Shown: positions 42,235-53,000, counted from the stretch's first letter. The stretch is 64,000 nt of DNA from Chitinolyticbacter meiyuanensis (GCF_008033135.1 NZ_CP041335.1:3787925-3851924); one strand, 5' to 3'. Made by a program: numbers and translations. The notes: generated from the sequence alone by a model not told the origin.

Positions 42235-43521
42235 ATGTATCTGACACAAAAACTCGCCAGCTCGGCACTGGGCCAGGTATTGGCCGGGCGCACGCTCACC
42301 GATGCACTCACGGCCACCTGGCAGAACCAGCCGGATCTGCGACCGCAGCAACGCGGCGCCATCCAGGACCTGTGCTACGGCTCACTCCGCCACCTCGGCT
42401 TGCTGGAACACGTGTTGAGCCAGCTGCTGCGCAAGCCGCTGTTCGAAGAGGAACTGCGCACGCTGTTGCTGGTGTCGCTTTACCAGCTGCATTTCACCCG
42501 CGCCGCGCCCTACAGCGTGGTGGACCATGCAGTGAAGGTCGCCACCCATGTCGGCACTGGCGGTGGCAAGGGCCTCGTCAATGCCATCCTGCGCAACTTC
42601 CTGCGCAACAAGGATGCCCTGCTCGGCAATGCCAACCGCACCGAGCGTGGCCTGTGGTCCCACCCGGCATGGTGGATCAATGCGCTGCGTGAGGCGTACC
42701 CATCGCACTGGCAGGCCATTCTCTCCGCCAGCAACCTGCACCCACCGCTCACGCTGCGGGTAAACCGACGCCGCGGCAGCGTCGACGACTACCTGAAGCG
42801 GCTGGCAGAAGCGCATATCGCGGCCAGCCCGCTCGACGACACCGCCATCAACATCCACCGCCCGATCGGTGTCGACCAGTTGCCGGGCTTCATGGAAGGC
42901 GATGTCTCGGTACAGGACTGGGGCGCGCAATATGCGGCGCGACTGCTCGACGTTCAGGATGGCCAGCGGGTGCTGGATGCGTGCGCGGCGCCCGGCGGCA
43001 AAACCGGGCACATCCTCGAGCTCGCCGAAGTGGCGCTCACCGCAGTCGACAGCGACGCCAAGCGTCTGTCGCGGGTGCGGGACAACCTGAAGCGGCTCGA
43101 ACTGCAGGCCGACTTGGTCGCCGGGGATGCTGGCGCGCCGGAGGGCTGGTGGGATGGCCAGCCTTTCGATCGCGTGCTGGCCGATGTGCCGTGCTCGGCC
43201 ACCGGCGTGGTGCGCCGCAATCCGGACATCAAATGGTTGCGCCGCCCGGAAGACTTCGCGGGCTACGCCTGCCAGCAGGCAGAGATGCTCGACGCGCTGT
43301 GGCCGCTCGTGGCACCGGGGGGCAAACTCCTTTATGCTACGTGCTCCATCTTTCCGGCCGAGAATGCCGAGCAGGCGCGCGCCTTCGGGTCGCGTCATGC
43401 CAATGCGCAGCGTCTCGCCCTGCCCGGCGATGTGCCGGACGATGGCCAGCTTTTGCCCACGCCCGAGCATGATGGCTTTTTCTACGCCCTATTCGAAAAG
43501 ACTGCCGAACCCGCTGCCTGA
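42235..43521 (+). CDS. rsmB: 16S rRNA m5C967 methyltransferase
   Basis: Methylates C967 of 16S rRNA. The 428-residue protein has an N-terminal NusB-like RNA-binding domain (about residues 1-145) and a SAM-dependent domain with motif I DACAAPGGKTGHILEL. The two catalytic cysteines lie in DVPCSATGVVRRNPDIKW and YATCSIFPAEN. The ATG at 42235 is used; a GTG at 42202 would add 11 residues without family support. The end overlaps the start of the DUF4390 gene. Confidence 0.96.
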   Translation: MYLTQKLASSALGQVLAGRTLTDALTATWQNQPDLRPQQRGAIQDLCYGSLRHLGLLEHVLSQLLRKPLFEEELRTLLLVSLYQLHFTRAAPYSVVDHAVKVATHVGTGGGKGLVNAILRNFLRNKDALLGNANRTERGLWSHPAWWINALREAYPSHWQAILSASNLHPPLTLRVNRRRGSVDDYLKRLAEAHIAASPLDDTAINIHRPIGVDQLPGFMEGDVSVQDWGAQYAARLLDVQDGQRVLDACAAPGGKTGHILELAEVALTAVDSDAKRLSRVRDNLKRLELQADLVAGDAGAPEGWWDGQPFDRVLADVPCSATGVVRRNPDIKWLRRPEDFAGYACQQAEMLDALWPLVAPGGKLLYATCSIFPAENAEQARAFGSRHANAQRLALPGDVPDDGQLLPTPEHDGFFYALFEKTAEPAA

Positions 43522-44134
43522 TCACGCAGCGCGCGTGCTCGCCTGCCTGCTCGGCGTGCTGCTGGCCTTGCTGCTTGGCCTGCCCGCCGTGGCGCAGGAA
43601 CCGGGCATTCGCGCCCGCGATGCCAGCTTCGAATATGCCGGTGATCATATCGAGCTTGCCGCCCGCTTCGACGTCACGCTCAAGCCGGGTCTGGAAGAAG
43701 CGCTCGCCAACGGCTTCTCGCTGCCGTTCAGCTATGAATTCCAGCTCACCCGGCCGCGGCTGTCCGCATGGTGGAACAGTGTCTCCAACTGGTTCGATCC
43801 CACCGCGCGCCTCAACTATCGCCTGTCCTACCACAACCTGTCGCGCCAATACCGCCTGCACCTCGGCAGCTTCTACCGCAGCTTCGCCACCTTGTCCGAA
43901 GCACTGACTGCGCTCGGCGTGGTGCGTAGCTGGGAAGTGCTGAACGGCAGCGACCTCGCACGCGACAAGGAACCGATTGCTGGCCGGGTACGGCTGCGGC
44001 TCGATGTGTCGCAGCTACCCAAGCCGCTGCAGCTGTCCGCACTGGGCAAGGACGATTGGGTGCTGTCCTCGCCGTGGGTCGACCTCAAGCGCACCGAGCC
44101 GGTGCCGCAGGCGGCCGAGGAGAGCGCGCCATGA
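43472..44134 (+). CDS. DUF4390 exported protein
   Basis: A 220-residue protein of the DUF4390 family, found upstream of ntrY in betaproteobacteria. A hydrophobic segment (about residues 25-42, [20 protein letters not shown]) is a likely signal peptide, followed by a beta-rich domain ([41 protein letters not shown]). The true start is uncertain: ATG at 43469 or 43472 lies inside rsmB, and a GTG near 43532 would begin directly before the hydrophobic core. Its end overlaps the ntrY ATG by 4 bp, suggesting a link to the NtrYX system. Confidence 0.82.
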   Translation: MAFSTPYSKRLPNPLPDHAARVLACLLGVLLALLLGLPAVAQEPGIRARDASFEYAGDHIELAARFDVTLKPGLEEALANGFSLPFSYEFQLTRPRLSAWWNSVSNWFDPTARLNYRLSYHNLSRQYRLHLGSFYRSFATLSEALTALGVVRSWEVLNGSDLARDKEPIAGRVRLRLDVSQLPKPLQLSALGKDDWVLSSPWVDLKRTEPVPQAAEESAP

Positions 44135-46266
44135 GGCGGGCGCTGATCATCGTCGCCTCGCTCGGCACCATCGTGCTGTTCCTGCTCGCCACCGCGGCCG
44201 GCAAGACGTCGACCTTCGCCGAGTACTACGACGAGCTGCTGATCCTCAATGCCTTGCTGCTGGCTGGCCTGCTGTTCCTGGTCGGTGCCCGGCTGTGGGA
44301 GCTGGTGCGCAAGGTGCGCGCCAAGGTGTTCGGCTCGCGCCTCACGCTGCGCATGGTGCTGATGTTCGCGCTGGTCGCCGTGCTGCCGGGCACGCTGGTG
44401 TACACGCTGTCGGTGCAGTTCCTCAACAAATCGATCGAGAACTGGTTCGACGTACGCGTCGACAACGCGCTCGATCGCGGCCTCAATCTGGGCCACAACG
44501 CCATCGACTACCAGCTCGGCGATCTCGCCCGCAAGGCCCGCGTGGTCGCGCTCGACATCCACGACGACAGCGGTAGCGAACTGCTCAATCGCCTGACCCG
44601 CTATCGCGAGCAGCTTGGCGTGCAGGAAATCTCGGTGTTCGACGACAGCGGCACCACCATCGCTCACATCGGCAACGAGAACGCCGGGTTGTTCCCGGAT
44701 CTGCCCGACCGCACCATCCTGCGCAACGCTGGCCGCGAGCCGGTAAAGCGCCTGGAAGCGCTGTCCGGCAGCGCGCTGACGATGCGCGTAATCGTGCCGA
44801 TCGCCGGCGGGCGCTGGGGCAGCAAACAGCGGCTGCTGCAGATCATCCAGCCGGTGCCCGAGCAACTCGCCGCCGACGCCGAGCTGGTCGAGCAGGTACG
44901 CAGCGACTACAAACAGCTGTCGCAGTCGCGCAGCGGCCTCAAGCTGGTGTACACGCTGACGCTGACGCTGGCGCTCTTGATGGCCTTGCTCGGCGCACTG
45001 GCGCTGGCGATTTATCTATCCGACCGGCTGGCCGCACCGCTATCGATGCTGGCCCGGGCGACGCGCGCAGTGGCGTCGGGCGACTTCACCCAGCAACAGC
45101 CAGTGATCAGCCGTGACGAGCTCGGCATCCTCACCCAGTCGTTCAACCGCATGACACGCCAGCTGGCCGACGCCCGTGCCTCGCTGGAACAGCACCAGAC
45201 CGAACAGGCCGCCGCCAACGCCTACCTGCAGGCCATCCTCGGCTCGCTGTCCGCCGGCGTGCTGTCGTTCGACGAGCATTGGCAGCTGGCATCCAGCAAC
45301 CAGAGCGCGCAGCGCATCCTCGGCATCGATCCAGCTGCGCTCGTCGGCCAAGCGCTCGAGCAATGGCCAGAGCGCTACCCGGCGCTCGCCGGCTTCTGTG
45401 CCTCCATCACCGCTGGCTTCGCTCAGGACGACGAGCACTGGCAGCGCCAGGTGGAAATCGCCGATACCCGTGCGCTGAACGTGCGTGGCACGCCGTTGTG
45501 GGTGGAGGACATCGAGGCCAATCGCGGTTTCCTCGTGGTGTTCGACGACATCACCGAGCTGATCTCGGCGCAGCGAGATGCCGCCTGGGGCGAAGTGGCG
45601 CGCCGACTGGCACACGAGATCAAGAACCCGCTCACGCCGATCCAGCTTTCGGCCGAGCGGCTGGAATTCAAGCTCGCCGACAAACTCGACGAGGCCGGTG
45701 CCGAGCTGTTGTCACGCAATACCCAGAACATCGTCAAGCAGGTACAGGCACTCAAGCAGATGGTCGACGCCTTCCGCGATTACGCGCGCAAGCCGACCGG
45801 CAAGAAGAAGGCGCTCGACCTGCAGCAGCTGCTGTCCGACGTGCTAGTGCTATACGAAGCAGCGCCCGTCACGCGCATCGATCATGCGCGTGCGCCGCTC
45901 ACCGTCGAGGGCGACGCAACCCATCTGCGGCAGGTGATCCACAACTTGTTGCAGAATGCGCAGGATGCCTTACAAGGCTGCGAGCCGAGGGACGGTAGCC
46001 TACAGATTTGCGTGCGCACCGAGAAAGCCGATAAATTTGCCCGGCTCACGGTGGAAGATAATGGGTGCGGCTTCCAAGCCGACATCCTGGCTCGGGCATT
46101 CGAGCCTTACGTCAGTACCAAGCAAAAGGGGACAGGGCTGGGGCTGGCGATCGTGAAAAAAATCATCGAAGAGCACCGGGGCCGCATTACGGCCGGCAAC
46201 CGGGAAGAAGGCGGCGCCTACGTACGGATCGAACTGCCGCTCATGGAGGGATGTGAAGTTGCATAG
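44131..46266 (+). CDS. ntrY: NtrY-type sensor histidine kinase
   Basis: A 711-residue inner-membrane kinase. Two N-terminal helices (about residues 4-24 and 37-57) and further hydrophobic segments near 75-95 and 275-300 flank an extracytoplasmic region. Then come HAMP ([18 protein letters not shown]), a PAS domain (about 360-470), the HisKA phosphoacceptor [20 protein letters not shown] and the ATPase domain ([34 protein letters not shown]). This layout defines NtrY. It is coupled to DUF4390 upstream and to ntrX downstream. The signal is unknown; orthologues are tied to nitrogen and redox or envelope control. Confidence 0.94.
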   Translation: MRRALIIVASLGTIVLFLLATAAGKTSTFAEYYDELLILNALLLAGLLFLVGARLWELVRKVRAKVFGSRLTLRMVLMFALVAVLPGTLVYTLSVQFLNKSIENWFDVRVDNALDRGLNLGHNAIDYQLGDLARKARVVALDIHDDSGSELLNRLTRYREQLGVQEISVFDDSGTTIAHIGNENAGLFPDLPDRTILRNAGREPVKRLEALSGSALTMRVIVPIAGGRWGSKQRLLQIIQPVPEQLAADAELVEQVRSDYKQLSQSRSGLKLVYTLTLTLALLMALLGALALAIYLSDRLAAPLSMLARATRAVASGDFTQQQPVISRDELGILTQSFNRMTRQLADARASLEQHQTEQAAANAYLQAILGSLSAGVLSFDEHWQLASSNQSAQRILGIDPAALVGQALEQWPERYPALAGFCASITAGFAQDDEHWQRQVEIADTRALNVRGTPLWVEDIEANRGFLVVFDDITELISAQRDAAWGEVARRLAHEIKNPLTPIQLSAERLEFKLADKLDEAGAELLSRNTQNIVKQVQALKQMVDAFRDYARKPTGKKKALDLQQLLSDVLVLYEAAPVTRIDHARAPLTVEGDATHLRQVIHNLLQNAQDALQGCEPRDGSLQICVRTEKADKFARLTVEDNGCGFQADILARAFEPYVSTKQKGTGLGLAIVKKIIEEHRGRITAGNREEGGAYVRIELPLMEGCEVA

Positions 46267-47566
46267 TCAGGATATTTTGGTCGTCGACGACGAGATCGGC
46301 ATTCGCGAATTATTGTCGGAGATCTTGCAGGACGAGGGTTACAGCGTGGCGCTGGCGGAAAACGCCGAGAAGGCGCGCCAGCTACGCAATCAGGCCCAGC
46401 CACGGCTGGTGCTGCTCGATATCTGGATGCCCGATACCGATGGCGTCACGCTGCTGAAGGAGTGGGCCCGCAATGGCCAGCTCACCATGCCGGTGGTGAT
46501 GATGTCGGGCCATGCCACCATCGATACCGCAGTCGAGGCCACCCGCATCGGTGCGCTCGACTTCCTAGAAAAGCCGATTGGCCTGCAAAAGCTGCTGGCC
46601 GCGGTCAAGCGCGCACTGACCCAACCAACCAGCGACAGCCGCCCCAGTGCGCCGTCGTTGTCGCGGCTCGGCGAGGCCGAAGCAATCAAGGAGCTGGCCA
46701 CGGCGCTCGACGCCGCAGCTGGGGCGCAAGGCGCGCCCATCCTGCTGCTCGGCTCGCCCGGCGTCGGTTTCGAGCATTGCGCACGCTACCTCACGCCCCC
46801 GGGCCGCCCCTTCGTCGCCCCGTTGTCCAACGAGGACTACGTGATCGCGCCACAGGAGCTTGCCACCAAGGCAGCCGGCGGTACGCTGTTCCTGCGCGAC
46901 CTCGCCTATCTGGATCGCCGCGCCCAGGCCGGGCTGAAAAGCATTCTCGCCAAGCTCGAGCGCAACAAGGTGCGCCTCGTCTCGGCCTCGAGCCGGCCAC
47001 TCGACATGCTGGCCGCCAGCGTCGACCCTGAGCTGCTGAAGGCGCTATCGCAATTAATCGTACCGGTGCCGTCACTCGCCGAGCATCGCGAGGATATCCC
47101 GCGCATCGCCGAGGCGCTGCTGGTCGAGGCGGTCACCGCCAACAAACTGGGTCCGCGCCGTTTCAGCAATGCCGCACTGCAGCTCCTAGCGCGCCAGGAA
47201 TGGCCGGGCAACCTCGACGAGCTCGCCAATGTGGTCAAGAGCCTGGCGCTGACCGGGCGCGACGGCGAGATCGACCTTGCGCCGGTGTCGCGCATCCTGT
47301 CGCAGTTCACGCCAAGCGGGGTGGCCCCCGTGCTGCCGCCATCCAGCGACAGTGGCGCGCCTGCCAGCGTGGACATGGACCTGCCGCTGCGCGAAGCACG
47401 CGACCAGTTCGAGAAATACTATCTGGAACGCCAGATCGAGCTCTCCGGCGGCAACATGAGCCGGGTCGCCGAGCGCATCGGCCTGGAGCGCACCCACCTC
47501 TATCGCAAGCTCAAGCAGCTCGGCATCACCATGCCGAAGAAGCAGCGGCCCGTCGAAGAGAGCTAA
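46253..47566 (+). CDS. ntrX: NtrX-type response regulator with degenerate ATPase domain
   Basis: A 437-residue regulator partnered with NtrY. The receiver (residues 1-125) is intact: DILVVDDE, phosphoacceptor [17 protein letters not shown] and FLEKPI. The central AAA+ region is reduced: Walker A reads GSPGVGFEH with Phe instead of Lys, and no GAFTGA loop is found, so it is unlikely to drive sigma-54 polymerase. A Fis-type helix-turn-helix ends the protein ([20 protein letters not shown]). The GTG at 46253 is very close to GGAGGG; a TTG at 46259 is an alternative start. It overlaps ntrY by 14 bp. Confidence 0.9.
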   Translation: MKLHSQDILVVDDEIGIRELLSEILQDEGYSVALAENAEKARQLRNQAQPRLVLLDIWMPDTDGVTLLKEWARNGQLTMPVVMMSGHATIDTAVEATRIGALDFLEKPIGLQKLLAAVKRALTQPTSDSRPSAPSLSRLGEAEAIKELATALDAAAGAQGAPILLLGSPGVGFEHCARYLTPPGRPFVAPLSNEDYVIAPQELATKAAGGTLFLRDLAYLDRRAQAGLKSILAKLERNKVRLVSASSRPLDMLAASVDPELLKALSQLIVPVPSLAEHREDIPRIAEALLVEAVTANKLGPRRFSNAALQLLARQEWPGNLDELANVVKSLALTGRDGEIDLAPVSRILSQFTPSGVAPVLPPSSDSGAPASVDMDLPLREARDQFEKYYLERQIELSGGNMSRVAERIGLERTHLYRKLKQLGITMPKKQRPVEES

Positions 47567-47578
47567 GGCGGGCGCGCC

Positions 47579-48955
47579 GTGGCCAACATCCTCATCCTCG
47601 GCGCCGGGCGGGTAGGCAGCTCGGTCGCCGAACAACTGGTCCACGAGCGCTATAACGTCACGCTGGTCGACGACAATCCGGCCAACCTCAAGCCATTGCA
47701 GGACAAGCTGGACCTGCGCACCGTGGTCGGCCACGCCACCAGTCCGGTCACGCTGGAGGCAGCCGGCGTGCGCGACGCCGACCTGCTGCTCGCAGTCACG
47801 CCCAGCGACGAGCTCAACCTCGTCGCCTGCAAGATCGCCCAGCAGCTCTACAACGTGCCGACCCGGCTCGCCCGCATCCGCAACCAGGATCTGCTCACGC
47901 ACGACTCCCTGCTCGGTGAAGGCGGCTTCGGTGTCGATCATGTGATCACGCCGGCACAGATCGTCACCGACTACCTCGCCGCGCTGGTGCGCACGCCCGA
48001 AGCACTGCAGGTGCTCGACTTCGCCGACGGCAAGGCACAGCTGGTGGTGGTGCGCGTCGATCCCGGCGCGCCCATGGCCGGCAAGGCGCTGGCCCGACTG
48101 GACGAAGTCCTGCCGGACAAGGATCGACGCATCGTCGGCATCTACCGGCGCAACCGCTACATCTATCCGGATGGCGAAACCGTGCTCGAGGTCGGCGACG
48201 AGGTGTTCGCCCTTGCCGCCCGCCAGCACATCCGCGCCGTGATCGGCGCGCTGCATGGCGAGGAGAAGCGCGCCCGCCGCATCACCATCGCCGGTGGCGG
48301 CAATGTCGGCTACCGGCTCGCCGCCGAGCTCGCCGGCGAGGTGCAAGTCAAGCTGATCGAGAACAATCGGGCGCGCGCCACCTGGCTGGCCGAGGCACTG
48401 CCGGACGTGCTGGTGCTGGCCGGCGAAGCCACCGACGAGGCCTTGCTCGAAGCCGAGCAGATCGAGCGCGCCGACCTCTATCTCGCGCTGACCAGCGACG
48501 ACGAGGACAACATCATGTCCGGGCTGTTGGCCAAGCAGATGGGTGCGAAGAAGGTGATCTCCATCATCAACCGCTCGCGCTATGTCGGGCTGCTGCAAGG
48601 CAGCCGCATCGATGTGGCCATCTCGCCGGCGCAGGCCACCATCGGCTCGCTGCTTGCCTTCGTGCGCCAGGGTGACATCGTCGCCGCCCACAGCCTGCGC
48701 CGTGGGACCGCCGAGGCGCTGGAGATCGTCGCGCATGGCAGCCGCACCACCTCGCGCATCGTCGGCCGGCGCGTGGCCGAGCTGCACCTCCCGGCTGGCA
48801 TCTACTTCGCCGCGGTGGTGCGTGGCGACGAAGTGCTGATCCTGCATCACGATACGGTGATCGAGGCGGAGGACCACGTCATCGTGTTCGTCGACAACAA
48901 GCGGCGCATCCGCGAAGTCGAGCAGATGTTCGCCGTCAAGCTCGGCTTCTTTTGA
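47579..48955 (+). CDS. trkA: Trk potassium uptake regulatory subunit TrkA
   Basis: Cytoplasmic NAD(H)-binding gating protein of the Trk K+ uptake system. The 458-residue product has two RCK-N domains, with Rossmann motifs ILGAGRVGSSVAEQL (N terminus) and IAGGGNVGYRLAAEL (near residue 240), each followed by a TrkA-C domain. It uses a GTG start, 12 bp after ntrX. Its TGA shares a base with the trkH ATG, so the channel and its regulator are made together. Confidence 0.95.
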   Translation: MANILILGAGRVGSSVAEQLVHERYNVTLVDDNPANLKPLQDKLDLRTVVGHATSPVTLEAAGVRDADLLLAVTPSDELNLVACKIAQQLYNVPTRLARIRNQDLLTHDSLLGEGGFGVDHVITPAQIVTDYLAALVRTPEALQVLDFADGKAQLVVVRVDPGAPMAGKALARLDEVLPDKDRRIVGIYRRNRYIYPDGETVLEVGDEVFALAARQHIRAVIGALHGEEKRARRITIAGGGNVGYRLAAELAGEVQVKLIENNRARATWLAEALPDVLVLAGEATDEALLEAEQIERADLYLALTSDDEDNIMSGLLAKQMGAKKVISIINRSRYVGLLQGSRIDVAISPAQATIGSLLAFVRQGDIVAAHSLRRGTAEALEIVAHGSRTTSRIVGRRVAELHLPAGIYFAAVVRGDEVLILHHDTVIEAEDHVIVFVDNKRRIREVEQMFAVKLGFF

Positions 48956-50454
48956 TGGCCCGGCGCGACGGAGGCGCTCCGCTGCGTGGCGTGCCACTCC
49001 GGGTGTTGCCGGTGGTGAACGTGCTGGCGTGGGTATCGGCGATCTTCTCGCTGACCATGCTTGCGCCCATCGTCCTCGCCTGGTGGGGCAACGATGCCGG
49101 CTTGCTGCCGCTGCTCGACTCGCTCGGCGGCCTGCTGCTGGCCAGCCTGGCGCTGATCGCGGCCACCCAGCGCTATCAGCGCGAACTGGGCACGCGCGAC
49201 GGCTTCGTACTGGTGGTGGGGCTCTGGACCATCCTGCCCGCGGTCGCCGCGGTGCCGCTGCTGCTCTACCAGCCCTCGCTCGGCTATACCTACGCCTATT
49301 TCGAAGCGATGTCCGGCCTCACCACCACCGGTGCCACCGCGCTGAGCGGCCTCGACCAGTTGCCGGCCTCGATCAACCTGTGGCGCCACCTGCTGAGCTG
49401 GCTCGGCGGCATGGGTATCCTGGTGCTGGCCGTGGCGATCCTGCCGCTGCTGGGCGTCGGCGGCATGCAACTGTTCAAGGCCGAGACGCCGGGGCCAATC
49501 AAGGATGCCAAGCTGACGCCGCGCATCCGCGAAACGGCGCGCAACCTATGGCTGATCTACACCGCGCTCACTGCGGTCTGCGGGCTGTTGCTCTACTACC
49601 TTGGCGGCATGAGCGCGTTCGACGCGGTCTGCCACGCCATGTCGACGCTGAGCCTCGGCGGCTTTTCCACGCGCGATGCCAGCGTAGGCCACTTCGATTC
49701 GCCGCTGATCGAGATCATCCTGATCGTGTTCATGCTGATCGCGGCAACCAACTTCGCCACCCACTACCTGGCGTTGACCGGTCGGCGGCTCTCGGTGTAT
49801 TGGCGCGATTCCGAGTTCAAGGCCATGCTGCTGCTGGTGACAGCCAGCACGCTGGCGCTGGCGGCGGTGCTTTACGTGCACGCGATCTACCCGGACTACG
49901 GTACCGCGCTGCGCCATGTCGCGTTCAATCTCGTCTCGGTCGCCACCGACTCGGGCTTTGCCAGCGTCGACTTCGGCCAGTGGCCGATCGTGGTTCCGCT
50001 CGCCATGTTGCTGCTGTCGAGCGTGACCGCGTGCGCCGGCTCGACCGGGGGCGGCATCAAGATGATCCGCACGCTGGTGCTGATCCGCGAAGCCGGCCGC
50101 CAGTTCACCACGCTGCTGCATCCCAATGCCGTCCGGCCATTGAAGGTGAACGGCCTGTCGCTGCCCGGGCAGGTAGTGTTCGCGGTGCTCGGCTTCATCT
50201 TCCTGTACTTCATGAGCATCACCGTGCTCACCTTTGTGCTGTTGCTGTCGGGGCTGGATTTCGTCTCCAGCTTCAGCGCCATCGTGGCCTGCATCAACAA
50301 TGCCGGGCCTGGGCTCGGCGTGGTCGGCCCCGCGTCCAACTATGGTGTACTGAGCGAATTCCAGGTATGGGTCTGCTCGTTTGCCATGCTGCTGGGCCGG
50401 CTGGAAGTGTTCTCGGTACTGGTACTGCTGACACCCGCGTTCTGGCGCAACTAG
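48955..50454 (+). CDS. trkH: Trk potassium uptake channel subunit TrkH
   Basis: Inner-membrane K+ translocating subunit, 499 residues with ten or more hydrophobic segments. The four half-pore filter regions are recognisable: GLTTTGATALSGL, STLSLGGFSTRDAS, SVATDSGFASVDF and INNAGPGLGVVGP; CAGSTGGGIKMIRTL is another conserved stretch. The ATG at 48955 overlaps the trkA stop (TGATG). A bidirectional terminator follows. Confidence 0.95.
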   Translation: MARRDGGAPLRGVPLRVLPVVNVLAWVSAIFSLTMLAPIVLAWWGNDAGLLPLLDSLGGLLLASLALIAATQRYQRELGTRDGFVLVVGLWTILPAVAAVPLLLYQPSLGYTYAYFEAMSGLTTTGATALSGLDQLPASINLWRHLLSWLGGMGILVLAVAILPLLGVGGMQLFKAETPGPIKDAKLTPRIRETARNLWLIYTALTAVCGLLLYYLGGMSAFDAVCHAMSTLSLGGFSTRDASVGHFDSPLIEIILIVFMLIAATNFATHYLALTGRRLSVYWRDSEFKAMLLLVTASTLALAAVLYVHAIYPDYGTALRHVAFNLVSVATDSGFASVDFGQWPIVVPLAMLLLSSVTACAGSTGGGIKMIRTLVLIREAGRQFTTLLHPNAVRPLKVNGLSLPGQVVFAVLGFIFLYFMSITVLTFVLLLSGLDFVSSFSAIVACINNAGPGLGVVGPASNYGVLSEFQVWVCSFAMLLGRLEVFSVLVLLTPAFWRN

Positions 50455-50478
50455 CCACTGCATCCGCCACCCCCCAAT

Positions 50479-50512
50479 GAAAAAAGCCGCCTGGATGAGG
50501 CGGCTTTTTTCG
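50479..50512. terminator. bidirectional terminator between trkH and the diguanylate cyclase gene
   Basis: GAAAAAAGCCGCC / GGCGGCTTTTTTC with a short TGGATGA loop. Poly-T on both strands serves the converging genes. Confidence 0.92.
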
Positions 50513-50526
50513 GCTTTGCGCAGCGG

Positions 50527-51501
50527 CTAGTCGGCCATCTCGACCCGACCGCGACCCGAATGCTTGGCGCGATAGAGCGCCTCGTCCGCCCGCAACACCA
50601 GTGCGCGACCGTTCTCCTCGGCGCCGAGCATGGCCACGCCGGAAGAAAAACTGACGTCGATGCGCTGGGCGTGATGCATGAACGGCGTCTTGCCAGCCAC
50701 GAGCCGCATCCGGTCGACCACGAAGCGGGCGCCGTTGATATCGGTTTCCGGCAGCAGCAGCAGGAATTCCTCACCGCCATAGCGCACCAGCATGTCGCTT
50801 TCCCGCAGTACCGCACGGGCCAGATTGGCGACATGCACTAGCACCTGGTCGCCGACCAGATGGCCGAAACGGTCGTTGATCTGCTTGAAGTCGTCGAGGT
50901 CGAACAGCACCACCGACAACTTGCTGCCAGCGCGATGCGCGCGCTTCACTTCACGCGCCAGCAGATGATCAAGCCCTTGGCGGTTCAGCGTGCCGGTCAG
51001 TGGATCCTGCTCCAGCAGCTTGCGGTTGAACGCGAGGTCTTCCTCGATGCGCTTGACCGAATCGCGAATGGTGGAAATGTCTTCGTGCGATGCGGATACC
51101 GTGGCGTGCAGCGTATGCGTCGAGCTGATGATGTCCTCGAGTAGGCCAGCCACGGTGGCGCTGGTCTCGCCCATTTCCGCGGTGGGCTCGAAACCGGTCC
51201 GCCGCGCATACTGCAATTGCCCCAGGCTCGTCGCCATGCTCTGGCCGCTCTCGGACAACGATTCGAGCAGGCTGGCCGTGGTATCGGCTGCCTCGGCGAG
51301 CGCATCGTCCAGCCGGCACAGCACCTGCCAGGCATGCTGGAGCTCGTCGCTGTTCTTGGTTTCCGGCGACTTGATGGTGACGATGGCGTTATAGAATTGC
51401 GCGTAATTTTCCGGCGTCGGCGCAAGGCCGCGTTCGGCCAGGCGCTTGAGCGCGATACGTGCGATCTCCACCGGATTAACCGACGGCGTGGGTGAGGTCA
51501 T
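50527..51501 (-). CDS. diguanylate cyclase (GGDEF protein)
   Basis: A 324-residue cytoplasmic protein that probably makes cyclic di-GMP. The N-terminal 155 residues are helical with a likely coiled coil (around ISTIRDSVKRIEEDLAFNRK), followed by a complete GGDEF domain: DPLTGTLNRQGLD, LFDLDDFKQIND, the active site RYGGEEF near residue 240, and an I-site RESD five residues before it. No membrane segment is seen. The ATG at 51501 is taken; upstream in-frame codons to 51573 have no support. It is divergent from mpl. Confidence 0.93.
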   Translation of the reverse strand: MTSPTPSVNPVEIARIALKRLAERGLAPTPENYAQFYNAIVTIKSPETKNSDELQHAWQVLCRLDDALAEAADTTASLLESLSESGQSMATSLGQLQYARRTGFEPTAEMGETSATVAGLLEDIISSTHTLHATVSASHEDISTIRDSVKRIEEDLAFNRKLLEQDPLTGTLNRQGLDHLLAREVKRAHRAGSKLSVVLFDLDDFKQINDRFGHLVGDQVLVHVANLARAVLRESDMLVRYGGEEFLLLLPETDINGARFVVDRMRLVAGKTPFMHHAQRIDVSFSSGVAMLGAEENGRALVLRADEALYRAKHSGRGRVEMAD

Positions 51502-51620
51502 GAAGGGCGAGGTTGTGATGTAATGGGCACGGATTAAGCAAACGATTCTACGCAAGCCCCCGGGCCACGCCAAGCCGTTCCTTGTAAGAATTCCTTTCGT
51601 TACAAACAGATAAAGCCATT

Positions 51621-53000
51621 ATGCATATCCACATCCTCGGAATCTGCGGCACCTTCATGGGCGGCATCGCCGCGCTCGCCCGTGCCGCCGGCCACACCGT
51701 CACCGGCTGCGATGCCGGGGTCTACCCGCCGATGTCCACCCAGCTCGAGGCGCTCGGCATCGAGCTGATCGAAGGCTGGGGCGTGGAGCAGCTCACGCTG
51801 CAGCCTGACCTCTTCGTCATCGGCAACGTGGTACGGCGTGGCAACCCGCTGATGGAGGAAATCCTCAACCGCGGCCTGCCCTACACCAGTGGCCCGGAGT
51901 GGCTGCGCGACCATATCCTGGTCGGGCGCTGGGTGCTCGCTGTTGCCGGCACCCATGGCAAGACCACCACCACGTCGATGCTCGCCTGGATCCTGGAAGA
52001 TGCTGGCCTCGCGCCGGGCTTCCTCGTCGGTGGCGTGCCGGAGAACTTCGGCATCAGCGCCCGTCTGCCGGGCACGCCGCGCCAGGATGCGGCCAGCACC
52101 TCGCCATTCTTCGTGATCGAGGCCGACGAATACGACACCGCCTTCTTCGACAAGCGCAGCAAATTCGTCCATTACCGGCCACGCACCACCATCCTCAACA
52201 ACCTGGAATACGATCACGCCGACATCTTCCCTGACCTTGGCGCGATCGAAACCCAGTTCCATCACCTGGTGCGTACCGTGCCGGGCAACGGCCGGCTGAT
52301 CGCCAACGGCCGCGAAGAGAGCCTGACCCGCGTGCTGGAACGCGGTTGCTGGAGCGACGTGGAGCGCTTCGGCGGCACCTCCGGCTGGCAACTGGGTATG
52401 CAACATGACGATGGCTTCGATGTGCTGCTGGATGGCGAACAACAAGGCCGCGTGCGCTGGTCGCTGCTTGGCGAGCACAACGCTCTCAACGCCATCGCCG
52501 CCATCGCCGCTGCCCGCCATGTCGGCGTCACGCCTGAAGTCGCCATCGATGCGTTGTCGCGTTTCGAGAATGTGAAGCGCCGCATGGAGCTGAAGGGCGT
52601 GGCCGGCGGCATCACCGTCTACGACGATTTCGCCCACCATCCCACCGCCATTGCCACCACCGTGGCCGGCCTGCGCCGCAAGGTCGGCAACGCCCGCATC
52701 CTGGCCGTGCTGGAGCCGCGCTCCAATACCATGAAACTTGGCACGATGAAGGACGCATTGGCGGCCTCGCTGGCCGATGCCGACCTGGTGTTCTGCTACA
52801 ACGGCAACCTCGGCTGGAACCCGGCCGAATCGCTTGCACCGCTGGGGGACCGCGCCCAGACCCACGACGATCTGGATGTGCTGGTCGAAGCCATCGTTGC
52901 CGCAACCCATGCCGGCGATCATGTGCTGGTGATGAGCAACGGCGGTTTCGGTGGCATCCACGGCAAATTGCTGACAGCCCTCACCCATCAAACCGCGTAA
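51621..53000 (+). CDS. mpl: UDP-MurNAc:L-Ala-gamma-D-Glu-meso-DAP ligase
   Basis: Attaches recycled tripeptide directly to UDP-MurNAc, saving three Mur ligase steps. The 459-residue protein has the Mur ligase fold with P-loop AGTHGKTTTTSML near residue 110, the central IEADEYDTAFFDKRSKFVHY that is specific to Mpl, and the C-terminal domain FAHHPTAIATTVAGLR and EPRSNTMKLG. It stands alone, with the recycling enzymes AmgK and MurU encoded at 21479-23204. Confidence 0.96.
   Translation: MHIHILGICGTFMGGIAALARAAGHTVTGCDAGVYPPMSTQLEALGIELIEGWGVEQLTLQPDLFVIGNVVRRGNPLMEEILNRGLPYTSGPEWLRDHILVGRWVLAVAGTHGKTTTTSMLAWILEDAGLAPGFLVGGVPENFGISARLPGTPRQDAASTSPFFVIEADEYDTAFFDKRSKFVHYRPRTTILNNLEYDHADIFPDLGAIETQFHHLVRTVPGNGRLIANGREESLTRVLERGCWSDVERFGGTSGWQLGMQHDDGFDVLLDGEQQGRVRWSLLGEHNALNAIAAIAAARHVGVTPEVAIDALSRFENVKRRMELKGVAGGITVYDDFAHHPTAIATTVAGLRRKVGNARILAVLEPRSNTMKLGTMKDALAASLADADLVFCYNGNLGWNPAESLAPLGDRAQTHDDLDVLVEAIVAATHAGDHVLVMSNGGFGGIHGKLLTALTHQTA

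Noticed and set aside
47186..48997. 603-codon minus-strand frame opposite ntrX and trkA
   Set aside because: Shadow of two well-supported plus-strand genes.
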